DNA of 64,000 bases from UBA9620 sp965220695 (GTDB taxonomy: Bacteria > Acidobacteriota > Vicinamibacteria > Vicinamibacterales > UBA8438), in contig OZ244838.1 in assembly GCA_965220695.1 (NCBI GenBank), positions 4,588,001 through 4,652,000 of the forward strand, read 5' to 3'. The notes under the pieces were generated by a model that did no database searches, was not told where the DNA came from, and saw nothing but the letters and a program-made list of their open reading frames with translations. Below are positions 43,409 to 51,231 of the stretch, in pieces. Each line of letters begins with the position of its first letter. Positions within the stretch are counted from its first letter, which is position 1. The translations under genes and the position numbers were made by a program.

Positions 43409-43837
43409 CTACGGTCGCCGGGGTGTGCCCACCACATCGAAGCCGAGCGCGCGTGCCGCTGTTGCCTGGCTGCGGTCGTGCGTGCCGAACACGAGACCGG
43501 TCTCATGGCGCTCCTCAAAAAGCAGAGCGCTTGCGAGATGGATCGCATCGAGTGTCTTGACGACGGTTGGCATGGGCTGACCGGCTCGTCGCAAGACCGC
43601 AGCGGTCAACCGGATGGATCCGATCGCGCGCTCGGTCGCGGTGATCGCCTCGTGCACGTCAGCCAGTTCGTCATCATCGAGCGCGCCCGCCAAGCGGAGA
43701 CGGTCGAGCGCCCGCCGCGCCTCGACGCCCATGATTTCGCTCGAGTACGCGCGGTCCCACGTCCCCCATTCCGGCAGCGGGTTTCCGGTGCCCAGCAGCG
43801 CGCGCAACACAGCGCTCGTGTCGAGATAGATCGTCAC
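43409..43837 (-). CDS. VapC-like PIN-domain toxin
   Basis: 142 residues. IYLDTSAVLRALLG, acidic residue in MGVEARRAL, KTLDAIHLASALLF and GTHDRSQATAARALGFDV supply the four acidic positions of PIN ribonucleases. Start overlaps the antitoxin stop by 4 bases. Confidence 0.86.
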   Translation of the reverse strand: MTIYLDTSAVLRALLGTGNPLPEWGTWDRAYSSEIMGVEARRALDRLRLAGALDDDELADVHEAITATERAIGSIRLTAAVLRRAGQPMPTVVKTLDAIHLASALLFEERHETGLVFGTHDRSQATAARALGFDVVGTPRRP

Positions 43838-44091
43838 CCGTCATCCCGGTCCGCCCGCAGGAGTGCAACGATGTCGACCCCCTTCTTGAGCGTGATGCGT
43901 GGTGCCGCTGGCAGGGCGCTCGCAGCGGTCGGCTCCCGCACCTCGAGCCCGCCGACATCGCCCGCGACCGGCACAAGCTGCGCGATCGGCGTCTGACGGT
44001 CGCACACCGTGACGGTGGCCCCCCGGCGCACCTGTGCCAGGTACCCGCTCAGCTTCGCCTTCAGCTCCGACACCTTCGCTGTCTGGTCCAT
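43834..44091 (-). CDS. Phd/YefM-type antitoxin
   Basis: 85 residues: KVSELKAKLSGYLAQVRRGA and VTVCDRQTPIAQLVPV are the Phd/YefM fold; the C-terminal half covers the toxin. A perfect palindrome 10 bases upstream is a likely operator. Confidence 0.84.
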   Translation of the reverse strand: MDQTAKVSELKAKLSGYLAQVRRGATVTVCDRQTPIAQLVPVAGDVGGLEVREPTAASALPAAPRITLKKGVDIVALLRADRDDG

Positions 44092-44101
44092 GTCTTGATT
44101 A

Positions 44102-44115
44102 GACCATATATGGTC
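44102..44115. promoter_or_regulatory. Palindromic operator candidate upstream of the antitoxin
   Basis: GACCATATATGGTC is a perfect 14-bp palindrome 11-24 bases upstream of the antitoxin start, overlapping an AT-rich -10-like segment. Typical for autorepression by a Phd/PIN complex. Confidence 0.55.
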
Positions 44116-44374
44116 ACATCAAGACTATTGGTCGGTTTCGGCCCTGGGCCGTGGCCGGCACCACGACCATGCGCCGAGCGGCGAGTGGGCCGATTACAGT
44201 GACTGTCACGTGAAGCCCGACTTGGTGCTGGTGTTTACGGATGGTGTCCGCGCAATGACTTGCGCATCTGAAGAGAACGGGGGGCCGTGTCGCGGACGTC
44301 CTCCTCGGCGGACGGGTCAAATCCGGCCATTAGTGGCGCGGCGGCATCGTTGCGGGACCCGGCGCAAGCCGCGA

Positions 44375-46114
44375 TCACGGCTCGGGCACCCGATACTCTA
44401 CCAGCGCCGAGCGGCCGACGATATCGAGGATGCGCACGAGACACTCCGCGCCGACGGAGTCGGTCAGACGCAGCTCTTCGCCGGGAACGAACTGGACGGG
44501 CTGCTGTTTGCCCCGCGCTATGGCGATGTTGGACGCGTACACGTAGGTGCGATCCAACCTGTCGCGTATGGGGTTCAGGTGACCCTTGAGACCCGGGATG
44601 CGGCCTGTGGCTTCGGAGAAGATGACGCTTCCGCCCCGCGGCAGAACGTGCAGCTCCAGCGCGAGCGCACCGCTGGAGGGAAGCCATTCCCGCTCGAGAC
44701 AGGCCGCGTATCCGGGCGCAGCGCCGAATACGGTCATCGGCAGCTCCGTCGTGTACAGGTCGACGGCGGCCTCGCCGTGCTCGTCGGCAACCGCGTGCTT
44801 CCAGGTCTTGTTCGGGAACAGGACCAGCACGTCCGCTCCCGGCAGCGGCTGCCCCTCGGACCGTACGGCCACGACCGCGCGGGTCGACGTCACGTCCTGC
44901 GGTGCGGCGGGAATGACGAGCACGACTTCCGCACCGTCGACGAGGCGGTATTCTGGCGGCCTGCCAGACAGCTCGCGGGTTTCGCGCTGTATGGTCGGCA
45001 CGCCGTCCCCGCGGCGTTCCATGAAGTAGCGCCGGTCGGCGGAGCCGCGTATCTCCCCAACCCCCATGCGGCCCATCAGGGAGGCGATAGCCTGGTTCCG
45101 CGTTGCCTGCCGAAGCGCCATACTCTCCAGCGTCAGCGTGTTGGGTAGTGCGCCGGGCGACTGGATCTCCAGACGGTCGGCGAACATTGACAGGCGGATA
45201 CGGCTGCCGCGGACCCCATAGTCGCGGTGTACTACGGCGTTCACGACAGCCTCGAATATCGCCTTGTCGCTGTATTGCGGCATGTCGATCCGCGCTGGCG
45301 TCTTGCGGGCCGCGACCTGCATGTTGCGCACGGCGAACGCGACCGCGTCCGCGATCTGTCGCTGCAGGGGGCCCGTGATTTCCTGCGCGTCGACCTGGCC
45401 GGTGGTGCGGTCGGCGCCCCGATACCGGGTTGCCATGATGGCGGCGTTCGGCAGCCACCGCTCCGGGTGTTGCGAGCACAGCAGCACGCCGGCGACCGTC
45501 GCGCGCTGGATACCTGACTCGTCGGGTGCAAGCAGCGCGAGCTTCGCCAGCGCCACCTCCGGTTCGGCGGCGCCCTCGGCGCTCAGCAGCGGCCTCCAGA
45601 GCGCGGGGTCCAGCGTGTCGAACCCGGTCTCCGGCACTGGCTGTTCGTCGAACCAGAGGTAACGGCCCTGCGCCCGCCGTTGCGCGAGGCGCAGCCGCTC
45701 GTCAGCGGTCATCTGGCGCTTGGACGCGCCGACCCGGATGAAGCTGCGCCCCTTGTGCTCGTGCAGAGAATCGCCCTTGGCCACATTGACCAGCAGGAAC
45801 GTGCTGCCGTCCAACTCCCGATGAAGGACGTCGATGCGGACCGGCGGTTCGATGGTGTCGGTGCTCACCTCGCCCAGCAGACGATCGAGCGCCGCCATCT
45901 GCGGCCGGGACATCCCCTGGATCAGTCCGTCATCCGTAACGCCGCACAGTAGCGCGCCGCCGTTCGCATTGGCGAAGGCGGTTATCTCGTCGGCCAGATC
46001 GCCCCGGTCGGGACTGGTCGGACGGTCGCCGGAGAATTCGATCTGCTTGAACTCCCAGCGACCGTCTTCGCCCAGCCGCAACCGCAGCCGGATGTCCTCG
46101 TCCCGCACCGTCAC
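44375..46114 (-). CDS. Schlafen/AlbA_2-domain protein with GHKL-like ATP-binding region
   Basis: 579 residues. N-terminal AlbA_2/Schlafen-like domain: WEFKQIEFSGDRPTSPDRGD, LADEITAFANANGGALLCGV. Middle HATPase_c_4 type region: KAIFEAVVNAVVHRDYGVRG, RLEIQSPGALPNTLT. The C-terminal 180 residues include a beta-rich part (PGADVLVLFPNKTWKHAVAD) not usual in the family. Proteins of this layout are annotated as transcriptional regulators or defence factors. ATG overlaps the stop of an hsdM relic as ATGA, so the gene was once, or is still, read from the hsdM leader. Confidence 0.83.
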   Translation of the reverse strand: MTVRDEDIRLRLRLGEDGRWEFKQIEFSGDRPTSPDRGDLADEITAFANANGGALLCGVTDDGLIQGMSRPQMAALDRLLGEVSTDTIEPPVRIDVLHRELDGSTFLLVNVAKGDSLHEHKGRSFIRVGASKRQMTADERLRLAQRRAQGRYLWFDEQPVPETGFDTLDPALWRPLLSAEGAAEPEVALAKLALLAPDESGIQRATVAGVLLCSQHPERWLPNAAIMATRYRGADRTTGQVDAQEITGPLQRQIADAVAFAVRNMQVAARKTPARIDMPQYSDKAIFEAVVNAVVHRDYGVRGSRIRLSMFADRLEIQSPGALPNTLTLESMALRQATRNQAIASLMGRMGVGEIRGSADRRYFMERRGDGVPTIQRETRELSGRPPEYRLVDGAEVVLVIPAAPQDVTSTRAVVAVRSEGQPLPGADVLVLFPNKTWKHAVADEHGEAAVDLYTTELPMTVFGAAPGYAACLEREWLPSSGALALELHVLPRGGSVIFSEATGRIPGLKGHLNPIRDRLDRTYVYASNIAIARGKQQPVQFVPGEELRLTDSVGAECLVRILDIVGRSALVEYRVPEP

Positions 46115-46296
46115 TCGTCGCCTCCAAAGCCCATGGCCTGCAGGTTCGCCGCGATGGCGGCGTCGAGCCTGGCGGCCTCCGCCTGGTGCGCTTGCAGTTC
46201 CGCCACCAGTCGCCGCATCTTCGCTTCGAATGGCTCGCCGTCGTCCGGCTGCGGCTCCGCGCCGTCTCGCTGCTCGCCGGATCTTCGTCGCGCCAT
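46111..46296 (-). pseudogene. hsdM deletion derivative, copy C
   Basis: 61 residues: MARRRSGEQRDGAE from the hsdM N-terminus joined to PQPDDGEPFEAKMRRLVAEL from its C-terminus; the middle about 450 residues are gone, with the join at a shared GAE. It stays in frame and overlaps the Schlafen-type gene by 4 bases, so it may serve as a leader peptide for it. Confidence 0.85.
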
Positions 46297-46420
46297 GCCC
46301 CGGGATCCCTCGTTTCAGGAGTCAGACTCCCGGCCGAGATCATCGCACAGCCTACAACCGGCCGAGGATTCCGCGTATGCCGGGCTGTTTCCGGCTCTTG
46401 TCGCCAGTAGGTGTTCCCGT
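46297..46420. repeat. hsdM leader repeat, copy C
   Basis: Third copy of the leader seen at 36238-36360 and 39240-39362. Its far end cuts the C-terminus of the NYN gene. Confidence 0.8.
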
Positions 46421-46421
46421 G

Positions 46422-46861
46422 TCACACCCATCGCGCGGGGTAGTGGCCGTAGTGCAAACGCACACCGGGCAGGGTCTTCAGGGCTTCCAGATACGTGCCC
46501 AGCCGCCTCCGGGTATCCTCGTCTCCGGGCCGCGACCTGATGCGAGTGGTGAAGTAATGCACCCCCAACAGCCGCTGGCCCGGTTGCAGCAGGTTCTCGG
46601 CCAGGCGGTGAACGTCGAGCAGCCCGTGGTGAAACCCCGCGTTGCACCGAGATTGGCGATGCGCCCGCTGAGCAAGGCGAGAAGAGGGAGAATACCGGTA
46701 GTATTCGACCGATGAACAACGCCGATCAGCGGGATGCAGCGTCGATCGAATGCAGCGGGGCTTTTGCCACGGGCTGCTAGCCAGTAGAGGCGCCGCCAGC
46801 CCTTGGAGCGGAGCCCGTAGTAGACGTTGAAGCCGTCGACGTACGCGATGATCCGTGCCAC
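46422..46861 (-). pseudogene. NYN-domain (PIN-like) protein interrupted by a MITE and truncated
   Basis: Starts GTG 46861: RIIAYVDGFNVYYGLRSKGW, RRLYWL, the N-terminus of NYN nucleases. After a 161-bp insertion the sequence continues in another frame as LDVHRLAENLLQPGQRLLGV, HYFTTRIRSRPGDEDTRRRL and GVRLHYGHYPARWV. Removing 46620-46780 restores YWLDVHRLAENLL. The C-terminal third is missing, cut by leader repeat copy C. Confidence 0.82.
46620..46780. mobile_element. 161-bp MITE with IS1182-like ends
   Basis: Inverted ends CTAGCAGCCCGTGGCAAAAG (from 46780 leftward) and CGAGCAGCCCGTGGTGAAAC (from 46616), no coding capacity. They match ends of the IS1182-like copies. A C-T-(A/C)-G at each side may be the target duplication. 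Confidence 0.75.
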
Positions 46862-47046
46862 TGTGCCGTCTCGCCGCCGTAGACTTCAGCCGCGTCAAGC
46901 GCTACGCTTACGTTCACCCCGCCAGTGATAGCATCGCTGGCCCGACGCCCCGCAAGGGGCGTTTCTTTTTTCTCGCCAATTCGCCGTCGCTTGCCCCAAG
47001 GGCGCGCTGGCGGCCGGCCGAGCCCGGCTATCGACCGAGACCCTCC

Positions 47047-47280
47047 TCACCGAGGCTCCTCCGCACGCCCCAGCAGCTTGTCGAGGTCGGAATTGACGCT
47101 GGTCACGTCGAAATCCGGCTCGCGGTTGAACGGCTGCCGCACGTAACGCACGCGGTGGCCGTCGTCGCCGTGGAACTCGACGATGGCGAGGATGAAGTCC
47201 TCCGGCTTGTTCAGCGAGTAGAGGATCTCGTTCCGTGTAACGGTGACCGTCTCGGCGCTGCGTCGCGCGTAGCCGACTAC
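47047..47280 (-). pseudogene. DUF3883-like C-terminal fragment
   Basis: Reads VTVTRNEILYSLNKPEDFIL, AIVEFHGDDGHRVRYVRQPF and FDVTSVNSDLDKLLGRAEEP, the C-terminal pattern of DUF3883 domains found in restriction-related proteins. No start or N-terminal part; fused behind a toxin fragment. Confidence 0.7.
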
Positions 47281-47314
47281 ACGCCGACGCCGCGTTGTAG
47301 GCTTGCGACGTCGC

Positions 47315-47398
47315 GCGGTATCTGTCGAATGCGCGCTGCACATCCGTCGGCGCGGCCGAATAGTCTCTCTCGAACCTGGCGGTGTGAATGAGCCGCAT
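47315..47398 (-). pseudogene. RelE-like toxin, N-terminal scrap
   Basis: MRLIHTARFERDYSAAPTDV QRAFDR resembles the start of RelE/ParE-type toxins. After about 28 codons the frame runs into the DUF3883 fragment. It abuts the AbrB-type antitoxin, so the pair has lost its toxin. Confidence 0.6.
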
Positions 47399-47710
47399 CT
47401 ACCTGCGGCTCGGCTCCCTCGCTCGACGCGCCCCGGTAATCTTGTGGAGCGACGCCGTCGCCTGCTCCGCGGTGTCGAACGGCCCGGAGTACCTGCCGCT
47501 CTTGAAATCCTCCATGCTTTCCCGAAACGCCGCGTGCACGCGGCTGTCGATGAGCGTCTTCGGCGTCATGACGACTCTGCCCTGCTGTTCCTCGACCTCG
47601 AGGTAGTCGCCGGGTTTGAGCCCGAGACGGTCGTGCAGCTTCTTGGGGATCACGACCTGGCGGCTCACGCCCAACTTGACGGTAGTTGGCGCGTCGGATT
47701 GTGTTTTCAT
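47399..47710 (-). CDS. AbrB/MazE (SpoVT-AbrB) antitoxin
   Basis: 103 residues from ATG 47710. VKLGVSRQVVIPKKLHDRLG, LKPGDYLEVEEQQGRVVMTP is the swapped-hairpin DNA-binding domain; the C-terminal ESMEDFKSGRYSGPFDTAEQ would bind the toxin. Intact, while the following toxin gene is broken. AT-rich sequence with TAATATACAAATATATG lies directly upstream and probably holds the promoter. Confidence 0.85.
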   Translation of the reverse strand: MKTQSDAPTTVKLGVSRQVVIPKKLHDRLGLKPGDYLEVEEQQGRVVMTPKTLIDSRVHAAFRESMEDFKSGRYSGPFDTAEQATASLHKITGARRAREPSRR

Positions 47711-47740
47711 ATATTTGTATATTACAACTGGCGCGAGCAT

Positions 47741-48024
47741 CGGTCAACGGTGTGCCTCAAAGAGAGGAGCAACGTCATGGTCGAGGACGTCTGGGACCCG
47801 AGGGCGATCACAATCAGGCCCTCGGTTCGATTGTGATCGGGACGTCACTGAACAGGCAGGTTCTCCTAGCGAGGAGCGTCGCCACAATGTTGCCACGAGC
47901 GGGGTCGACTCAAGGAGACTCCCGGAGACGGGAGGGCACGTCCGCATGGCTGGAACGTGATGACTGATAAAGACTTGTTGCCAGAAGTCATGCGCCATCA
48001 TCAACTTAGCAAATCTTGTGGTTC
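47741..48024. other. Noncoding end of the island
   Basis: No gene. Includes the inverted repeat at 47805-47839 and runs to the right att copy. Confidence 0.5.
47805..47839. repeat. 11-bp perfect inverted repeat near the right att site
   Basis: CGATCACAATC (47805-47815) and GATTGTGATCG (47829-47839) with a 13-base loop. No run of T follows, so a terminator is unlikely. It could be a recombinase or excisionase binding site 190 bases from the att copy, or a repressor site. Confidence 0.5.
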
Positions 48025-48050
48025 GGGTTCGAATCCCTGCCTCACCGCCA
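48025..48050 (+). repeat. Right attachment-site copy (tRNA-Ser 3' end)
   Basis: 26 bases identical to 5447-5472. No tRNA body precedes it (upstream sequence cannot form the D and anticodon arms), so it is a duplicated tail only. Confidence 0.88.
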
Positions 48051-48087
48051 CTTTGTCAGTCATCTTCCTCGTCTTCGCTCTCGGCAC

Positions 48088-48384
48088 TCAGACGCGCCGT
48101 TGCCATGTCCTCGGGTCTCGAGATTGGTGCACGACGGCAATTACTTCAATCCACTCGGGAAGGATCCGGTAGAACACCGAGAAGGGGAACTTCCGCACCA
48201 AAGCGCGGCGGACGGTCGACACGACGGTCTGGTATAGCTCAGGTCGTTCTGAGATCAGGCGAAAGGCTCTGTCGATTTCCGCCTCGAACGACGCCAGTAC
48301 GTGCGGGGCCTCGTCGAGATACCAGCGTGCGGCGAGTGCCAGATCCTGCACCGCAGCAGACGTCAGCCGGACGGGCAGGGTCAC
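48088..48384 (-). CDS. ParE/RelE-type toxin
   Basis: 98 residues: VRLTSAAVQDLALAARWYLD, RAFRLISERPELYQTVVSTV, RRALVRKFPFSVFYRILPEW and VHQSRDPRTWQ, the complete ParE/RelE fold. Overlaps the antitoxin stop by 4 bases. Just outside the island. Confidence 0.88.
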   Translation of the reverse strand: MTLPVRLTSAAVQDLALAARWYLDEAPHVLASFEAEIDRAFRLISERPELYQTVVSTVRRALVRKFPFSVFYRILPEWIEVIAVVHQSRDPRTWQRRV

Positions 48385-48611
48385 GTCGTGTCGGAGAAGA
48401 CTCGCTTGCGGACCGCTTCCCAGGGCACCGAGCGCTCCTCCGGCAGGACATCCTCCAGCGCCGCCAGGCGATCACGAATGAGGTCCCGCTGCCAGTCGGG
48501 AACCGGAATCTCCCCTGGCGCGAGACTGTCCCAGAGCTCGACCACGAGCTCGATGCGCTCCTGTGCGGAAAGATTGAGTGCTTCTCGCTGGATTTCGGAC
48601 TTGGCCAACAT
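48381..48611 (-). CDS. Addiction-module antitoxin (TIGR02574 type)
   Basis: 76 residues: SEIQREALNLSAQERIELVV, ELWDSLAPGEIPVPDWQRDL is the typical pattern of the short antitoxins paired with ParE-type toxins. Confidence 0.85.
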   Translation of the reverse strand: MLAKSEIQREALNLSAQERIELVVELWDSLAPGEIPVPDWQRDLIRDRLAALEDVLPEERSVPWEAVRKRVFSDTT

Positions 48612-48689
48612 CGTCTCAGCATACCCGTTTCATTCGACGACGTGGCGACATGGATCCGGCCGGTTCGGCGATGATGGGCCCGAAGAAGA

Positions 48690-48945
48690 TCTGCGGGCCA
48701 TCGCGGAATCGCGCGTCGGCGTCGCCCAGGACGTCCGACCCGACCGTCGCGTTGCCCGGCGGCAGGCCGATCAGCTCGCGGTAGAGGCCGATGCAAATGC
48801 GCCGGCTCTCGTAGTAGATCGGCACCGTGGCGCCGTCGTCGACCGCCCGCTGGATGTCGTAGATGCTGATGTGGTCACCGAACGGCGCGGGTGTTCGCGT
48901 CCGCCAGCTCGATTGGCGTGCCAGTGAAGCCGACGCAGGATGTCA
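48690..48945 (-). pseudogene. hsdR fragment
   Basis: Reads FTGTPIELADANTR, then after a one-base change GDHISIYDIQRAVDDGATVP, IYYESRRICIGLYRELIGLP, with a jump from YYESR to RRICIDLYREL compared with the intact HsdR. Relic of another type I system or of a duplication, just outside the island. Confidence 0.8.
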
Positions 48946-49018
48946 CGTACGAGTGTCTAAACCGTGTCGGATTCGGTGAGCGTCATGGGCGTAGTCGGTT
49001 ACATGACACACGTGTATC

Positions 49019-49165
49019 ATGCGAATCCCGGCCGGCAATCGATTGGAGCGCCTCAAGGGGACCCGGTCCGCGCAGCACAGCATGCGGATCAACGATCAGT
49101 ATCGCGTGACGTTTCGGTGGGAGAGCGGCCATGCCTACGAGGTCGGAATTGAAGACTATCACTAG
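49019..49165 (+). pseudogene. HigB toxin, N-terminally truncated
   Basis: 48 codons: MRIPAGNRLERLKGTRSAQH, SMRINDQYRVTFRWESGHAY, EVGIEDYH. This is the C-terminal half of HigB-type toxins; the first half is missing. It is followed by an intact higA overlapping by 35 bases. Confidence 0.78.
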
Positions 49166-49433
49166 AAACCCGAACTGGACGGGACCTGCCATCTCCCCCG
49201 GCGAGATGCTGCTCGAGGAATTCCTCAAGCCGCTCGGACTCCGCCAGGCCGACGCCGCGCAGCAGCTCGGTATCTCTGCGAACCGCCTCAACGAAGTCGT
49301 GCTCGGAAAGCGGCGGATCACCGCCGACACGGCCCTCCGATTGTCAGGGATGTTGACGACGTCCCCCCAGTTCTGGATGCGGCTCCAAGCGGACTGGGAC
49401 CTCCACCGCGCGACCCAACGAGCGGCGTCATAA
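49131..49433 (+). CDS. higA: HigA-type antitoxin
   Basis: 100 residues with the HigA helix-turn-helix: ISPGEMLLEEFLKPLGLRQA, QQLGISANRLNEVVLGKRRI, SPQFWMRLQADWDL. Complete although its toxin is truncated; it may persist as a regulator. Confidence 0.88.
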   Translation: MPTRSELKTITRNPNWTGPAISPGEMLLEEFLKPLGLRQADAAQQLGISANRLNEVVLGKRRITADTALRLSGMLTTSPQFWMRLQADWDLHRATQRAAS

Positions 49434-49642
49434 GAGGAGTGGTCACACCGACCGTTGCGCACGCTGAACGTCGCGCGGTCGATTTACCTGCGCTTGCCAA
49501 CGAATGCCCGCCTCTGGCGGATTGAACGCCAATTCGTTGCCGTGGATGTGCCCAGGCTCCGGTCGGTGCTCGGAACCCAGTCGTAGGGAACGAGCCAGAA
49601 CGTGCCGGGAGTCTCAGGTGGTCCGTCTCGTGGGAGGTCTCC

Positions 49643-50083
49643 TTACGGTCGCCCGGCTGTCGCTGGCGCCAAATCGAAACCGAGAGCAACGGCGTTGTCA
49701 CGAATCCGATCGTCCAGCGACAGCACCAGCAGATCGGACGAGAGATTCCGAACGGCCAGCGCGGTCGCGAGATGGATGGCGTCGAGCGCGCGGATGGGTT
49801 CACATGGAAACGACCGCCGGGACCGATGGACGATATCCGCGTCCATGCCGAGAAGGGTCCAATGGGATGACGTGGTGTCGATGATCGCGTGAAGCTGCAA
49901 CGATTCGATCGCCGTGAGGCGCCCGGTTGCGAGCGCGCGACGGAACACCCGATCGCATTCGATGAGCGTCAGATCCGACGTGAAGATCATGTCGGCGGCT
50001 GCGAGTTGATCCCTGGCGCCGTCACCGCGCTCTTCGTCCAGGAGCCAGGCCGCTACGGCGCTGGTCTCGACGTACAGGTTCAC
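49643..50083 (-). CDS. VapC-like PIN-domain toxin
   Basis: 146 residues. YVETSAVAAWLLDEE (Glu at the first acidic site, as in one PIN subgroup), TLIECDRVFRRAL, IRALDAIHLATALAV, LSLDDRIRDNAVALGF. Overlaps the antitoxin by 4 bases. Confidence 0.86.
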   Translation of the reverse strand: MNLYVETSAVAAWLLDEERGDGARDQLAAADMIFTSDLTLIECDRVFRRALATGRLTAIESLQLHAIIDTTSSHWTLLGMDADIVHRSRRSFPCEPIRALDAIHLATALAVRNLSSDLLVLSLDDRIRDNAVALGFDLAPATAGRP

Positions 50084-50370
50084 CGCTCACCCCGCACCTC
50101 GTCGAGCAGATCCCGTACGACCCGGGAAGGTAGCCGGCGGGAAGGACGAGAGTAGAGGTCCGGGCGGTTCGGGGCGCCCAGACGAACCGTCCCTGCTCGC
50201 GCGCGACGCCGCAACTCGGCGTACGCTTCTTCCTCGGTGGTGTGCGTGGGCGGCCCGAGCTCGGCGACTACCCGTCCTCGATGGGTGACGGCGACTCGCT
50301 CACCCTGCTCCACCATGCGGAGGTAGGCGCTCAACCGATTCTTGATCTCCCTGACGCCTGATGTCTTCAT
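50080..50370 (-). CDS. Phd/YefM-type antitoxin
   Basis: 96 residues from ATG 50370: KTSGVREIKNRLSAYLRMVE, QGERVAVTHRGRVVAELGPP is the Phd domain; the C-terminal Arg-rich tail contacts the PIN toxin. Coupled to it by a 4-base overlap. Confidence 0.85.
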   Translation of the reverse strand: MKTSGVREIKNRLSAYLRMVEQGERVAVTHRGRVVAELGPPTHTTEEEAYAELRRRARAGTVRLGAPNRPDLYSRPSRRLPSRVVRDLLDEVRGER

Positions 50371-50490
50371 TGCAAGCAATGTAGACCCACGTGGCTACAA
50401 TGTCAAGCCGGTCCAATCCCCGACCGACGGGACCCGCCCGAACCAAATCACGCGTTCCGACGAGCGCCCCTGGCCCCGGTCGTCAGGCCG

Positions 50491-51231
50491 CTACCGGGTG
50501 ATCACGGTCTTGAAGCGCCGGACCAGGAGGGCCATCAGCAACCCCTGGTAGGCCAGGCCGGCCGCGAAGTAGAGGCCCACGCGGGGCTCGCCGGCTTCGA
50601 GCATCCAGAACAGCTTGAGCGGCCAGTAGAGCGGGTCGATCCCGAACGCGACCTGCCAGGGCGAAGACACGAACCAGGCGATGACCGGCGGCCAGGTGAG
50701 CACGCCCACGCCCTTCAGCAGGGCGAACCCCTGCACCTTGTTCGCCGCGAACGCGGCGACGAAGAGCGCATACAGGGGCGCGGCGGGAGCCGCCTGGACG
50801 GCGGCGGCGAAAGCGGGGACGACACCTATCGTCACCAGGTCGGCGATGGCGACGCTCGCCACCATCACGGGCACGCTCACCAGCATCGGGACGGCGATGC
50901 GGTAGGCGAGGTAGCCCTCCACCGTGAGCGGCGTGACCTGCAGCGCGGTGAGCGTGCGGTCGTCCCGCTGATCGAGCAGCAGAAAGCCGACGACGGAGCC
51001 CATCAGCGTCGGGACCATCAGCACGAGGAAGCTCGTCAGGAGCGGGTAGTGCGGGGTGAGGTCGAACGCGTACCGTTCGGCGAGCCATTCGTTCAGGGCC
51101 GGGACGCCCCACCGGAATGCGAGCGCGAAGACGATCGGCATGCCGATCAGCCACCGCAGCATGCTGTCGCGGGCGACGCTCTTGACGTCGATCGGTCCGA
51201 GCGCCCGAATCACCGCGGACGCCGTCGGCAT
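50491..51231 (-). CDS. ABC exporter permease, second subunit
   Basis: 246 residues, about six membrane helices (SFLVLMVPTLMGSVVGFLLL, DQRDDRTLTALQVTPLTVEG cytoplasmic loop). ABC-2 type. ATG 51231 overlaps the upstream permease stop (ATGA). Last gene of the three-gene exporter operon. Confidence 0.8.
   Translation of the reverse strand: MPTASAVIRALGPIDVKSVARDSMLRWLIGMPIVFALAFRWGVPALNEWLAERYAFDLTPHYPLLTSFLVLMVPTLMGSVVGFLLLDQRDDRTLTALQVTPLTVEGYLAYRIAVPMLVSVPVMVASVAIADLVTIGVVPAFAAAVQAAPAAPLYALFVAAFAANKVQGFALLKGVGVLTWPPVIAWFVSSPWQVAFGIDPLYWPLKLFWMLEAGEPRVGLYFAAGLAYQGLLMALLVRRFKTVITR

Larger units (their letters stand above)
5447..48050. mobile_element. 42.6-kb genomic island at tRNA-Ser(GCT), defence and IS rich
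   Basis: Bounded by the 26-bp direct repeat of the tRNA 3' end. Between the repeats lie ubiquitin-like, type I, Dam-type and other restriction or defence-type genes, toxin-antitoxin pairs and at least eight IS elements or relics, while flanking DNA on the left is ordinary metabolic or secreted-protein genes. No intact integrase was found; a tyrosine-recombinase C-terminal relic sits at about 39498-39680. The island may have lost mobility or been assembled by several insertions at the same site. Confidence 0.78.

Noticed and set aside
47805..47839. Rho-independent terminator
   Set aside because: The stem is not GC-rich and no T run follows on either strand.
48025..48050. A second tRNA gene
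   Set aside because: Only the T-arm side and acceptor 3' strand are present; the upstream bases cannot fold into the rest.
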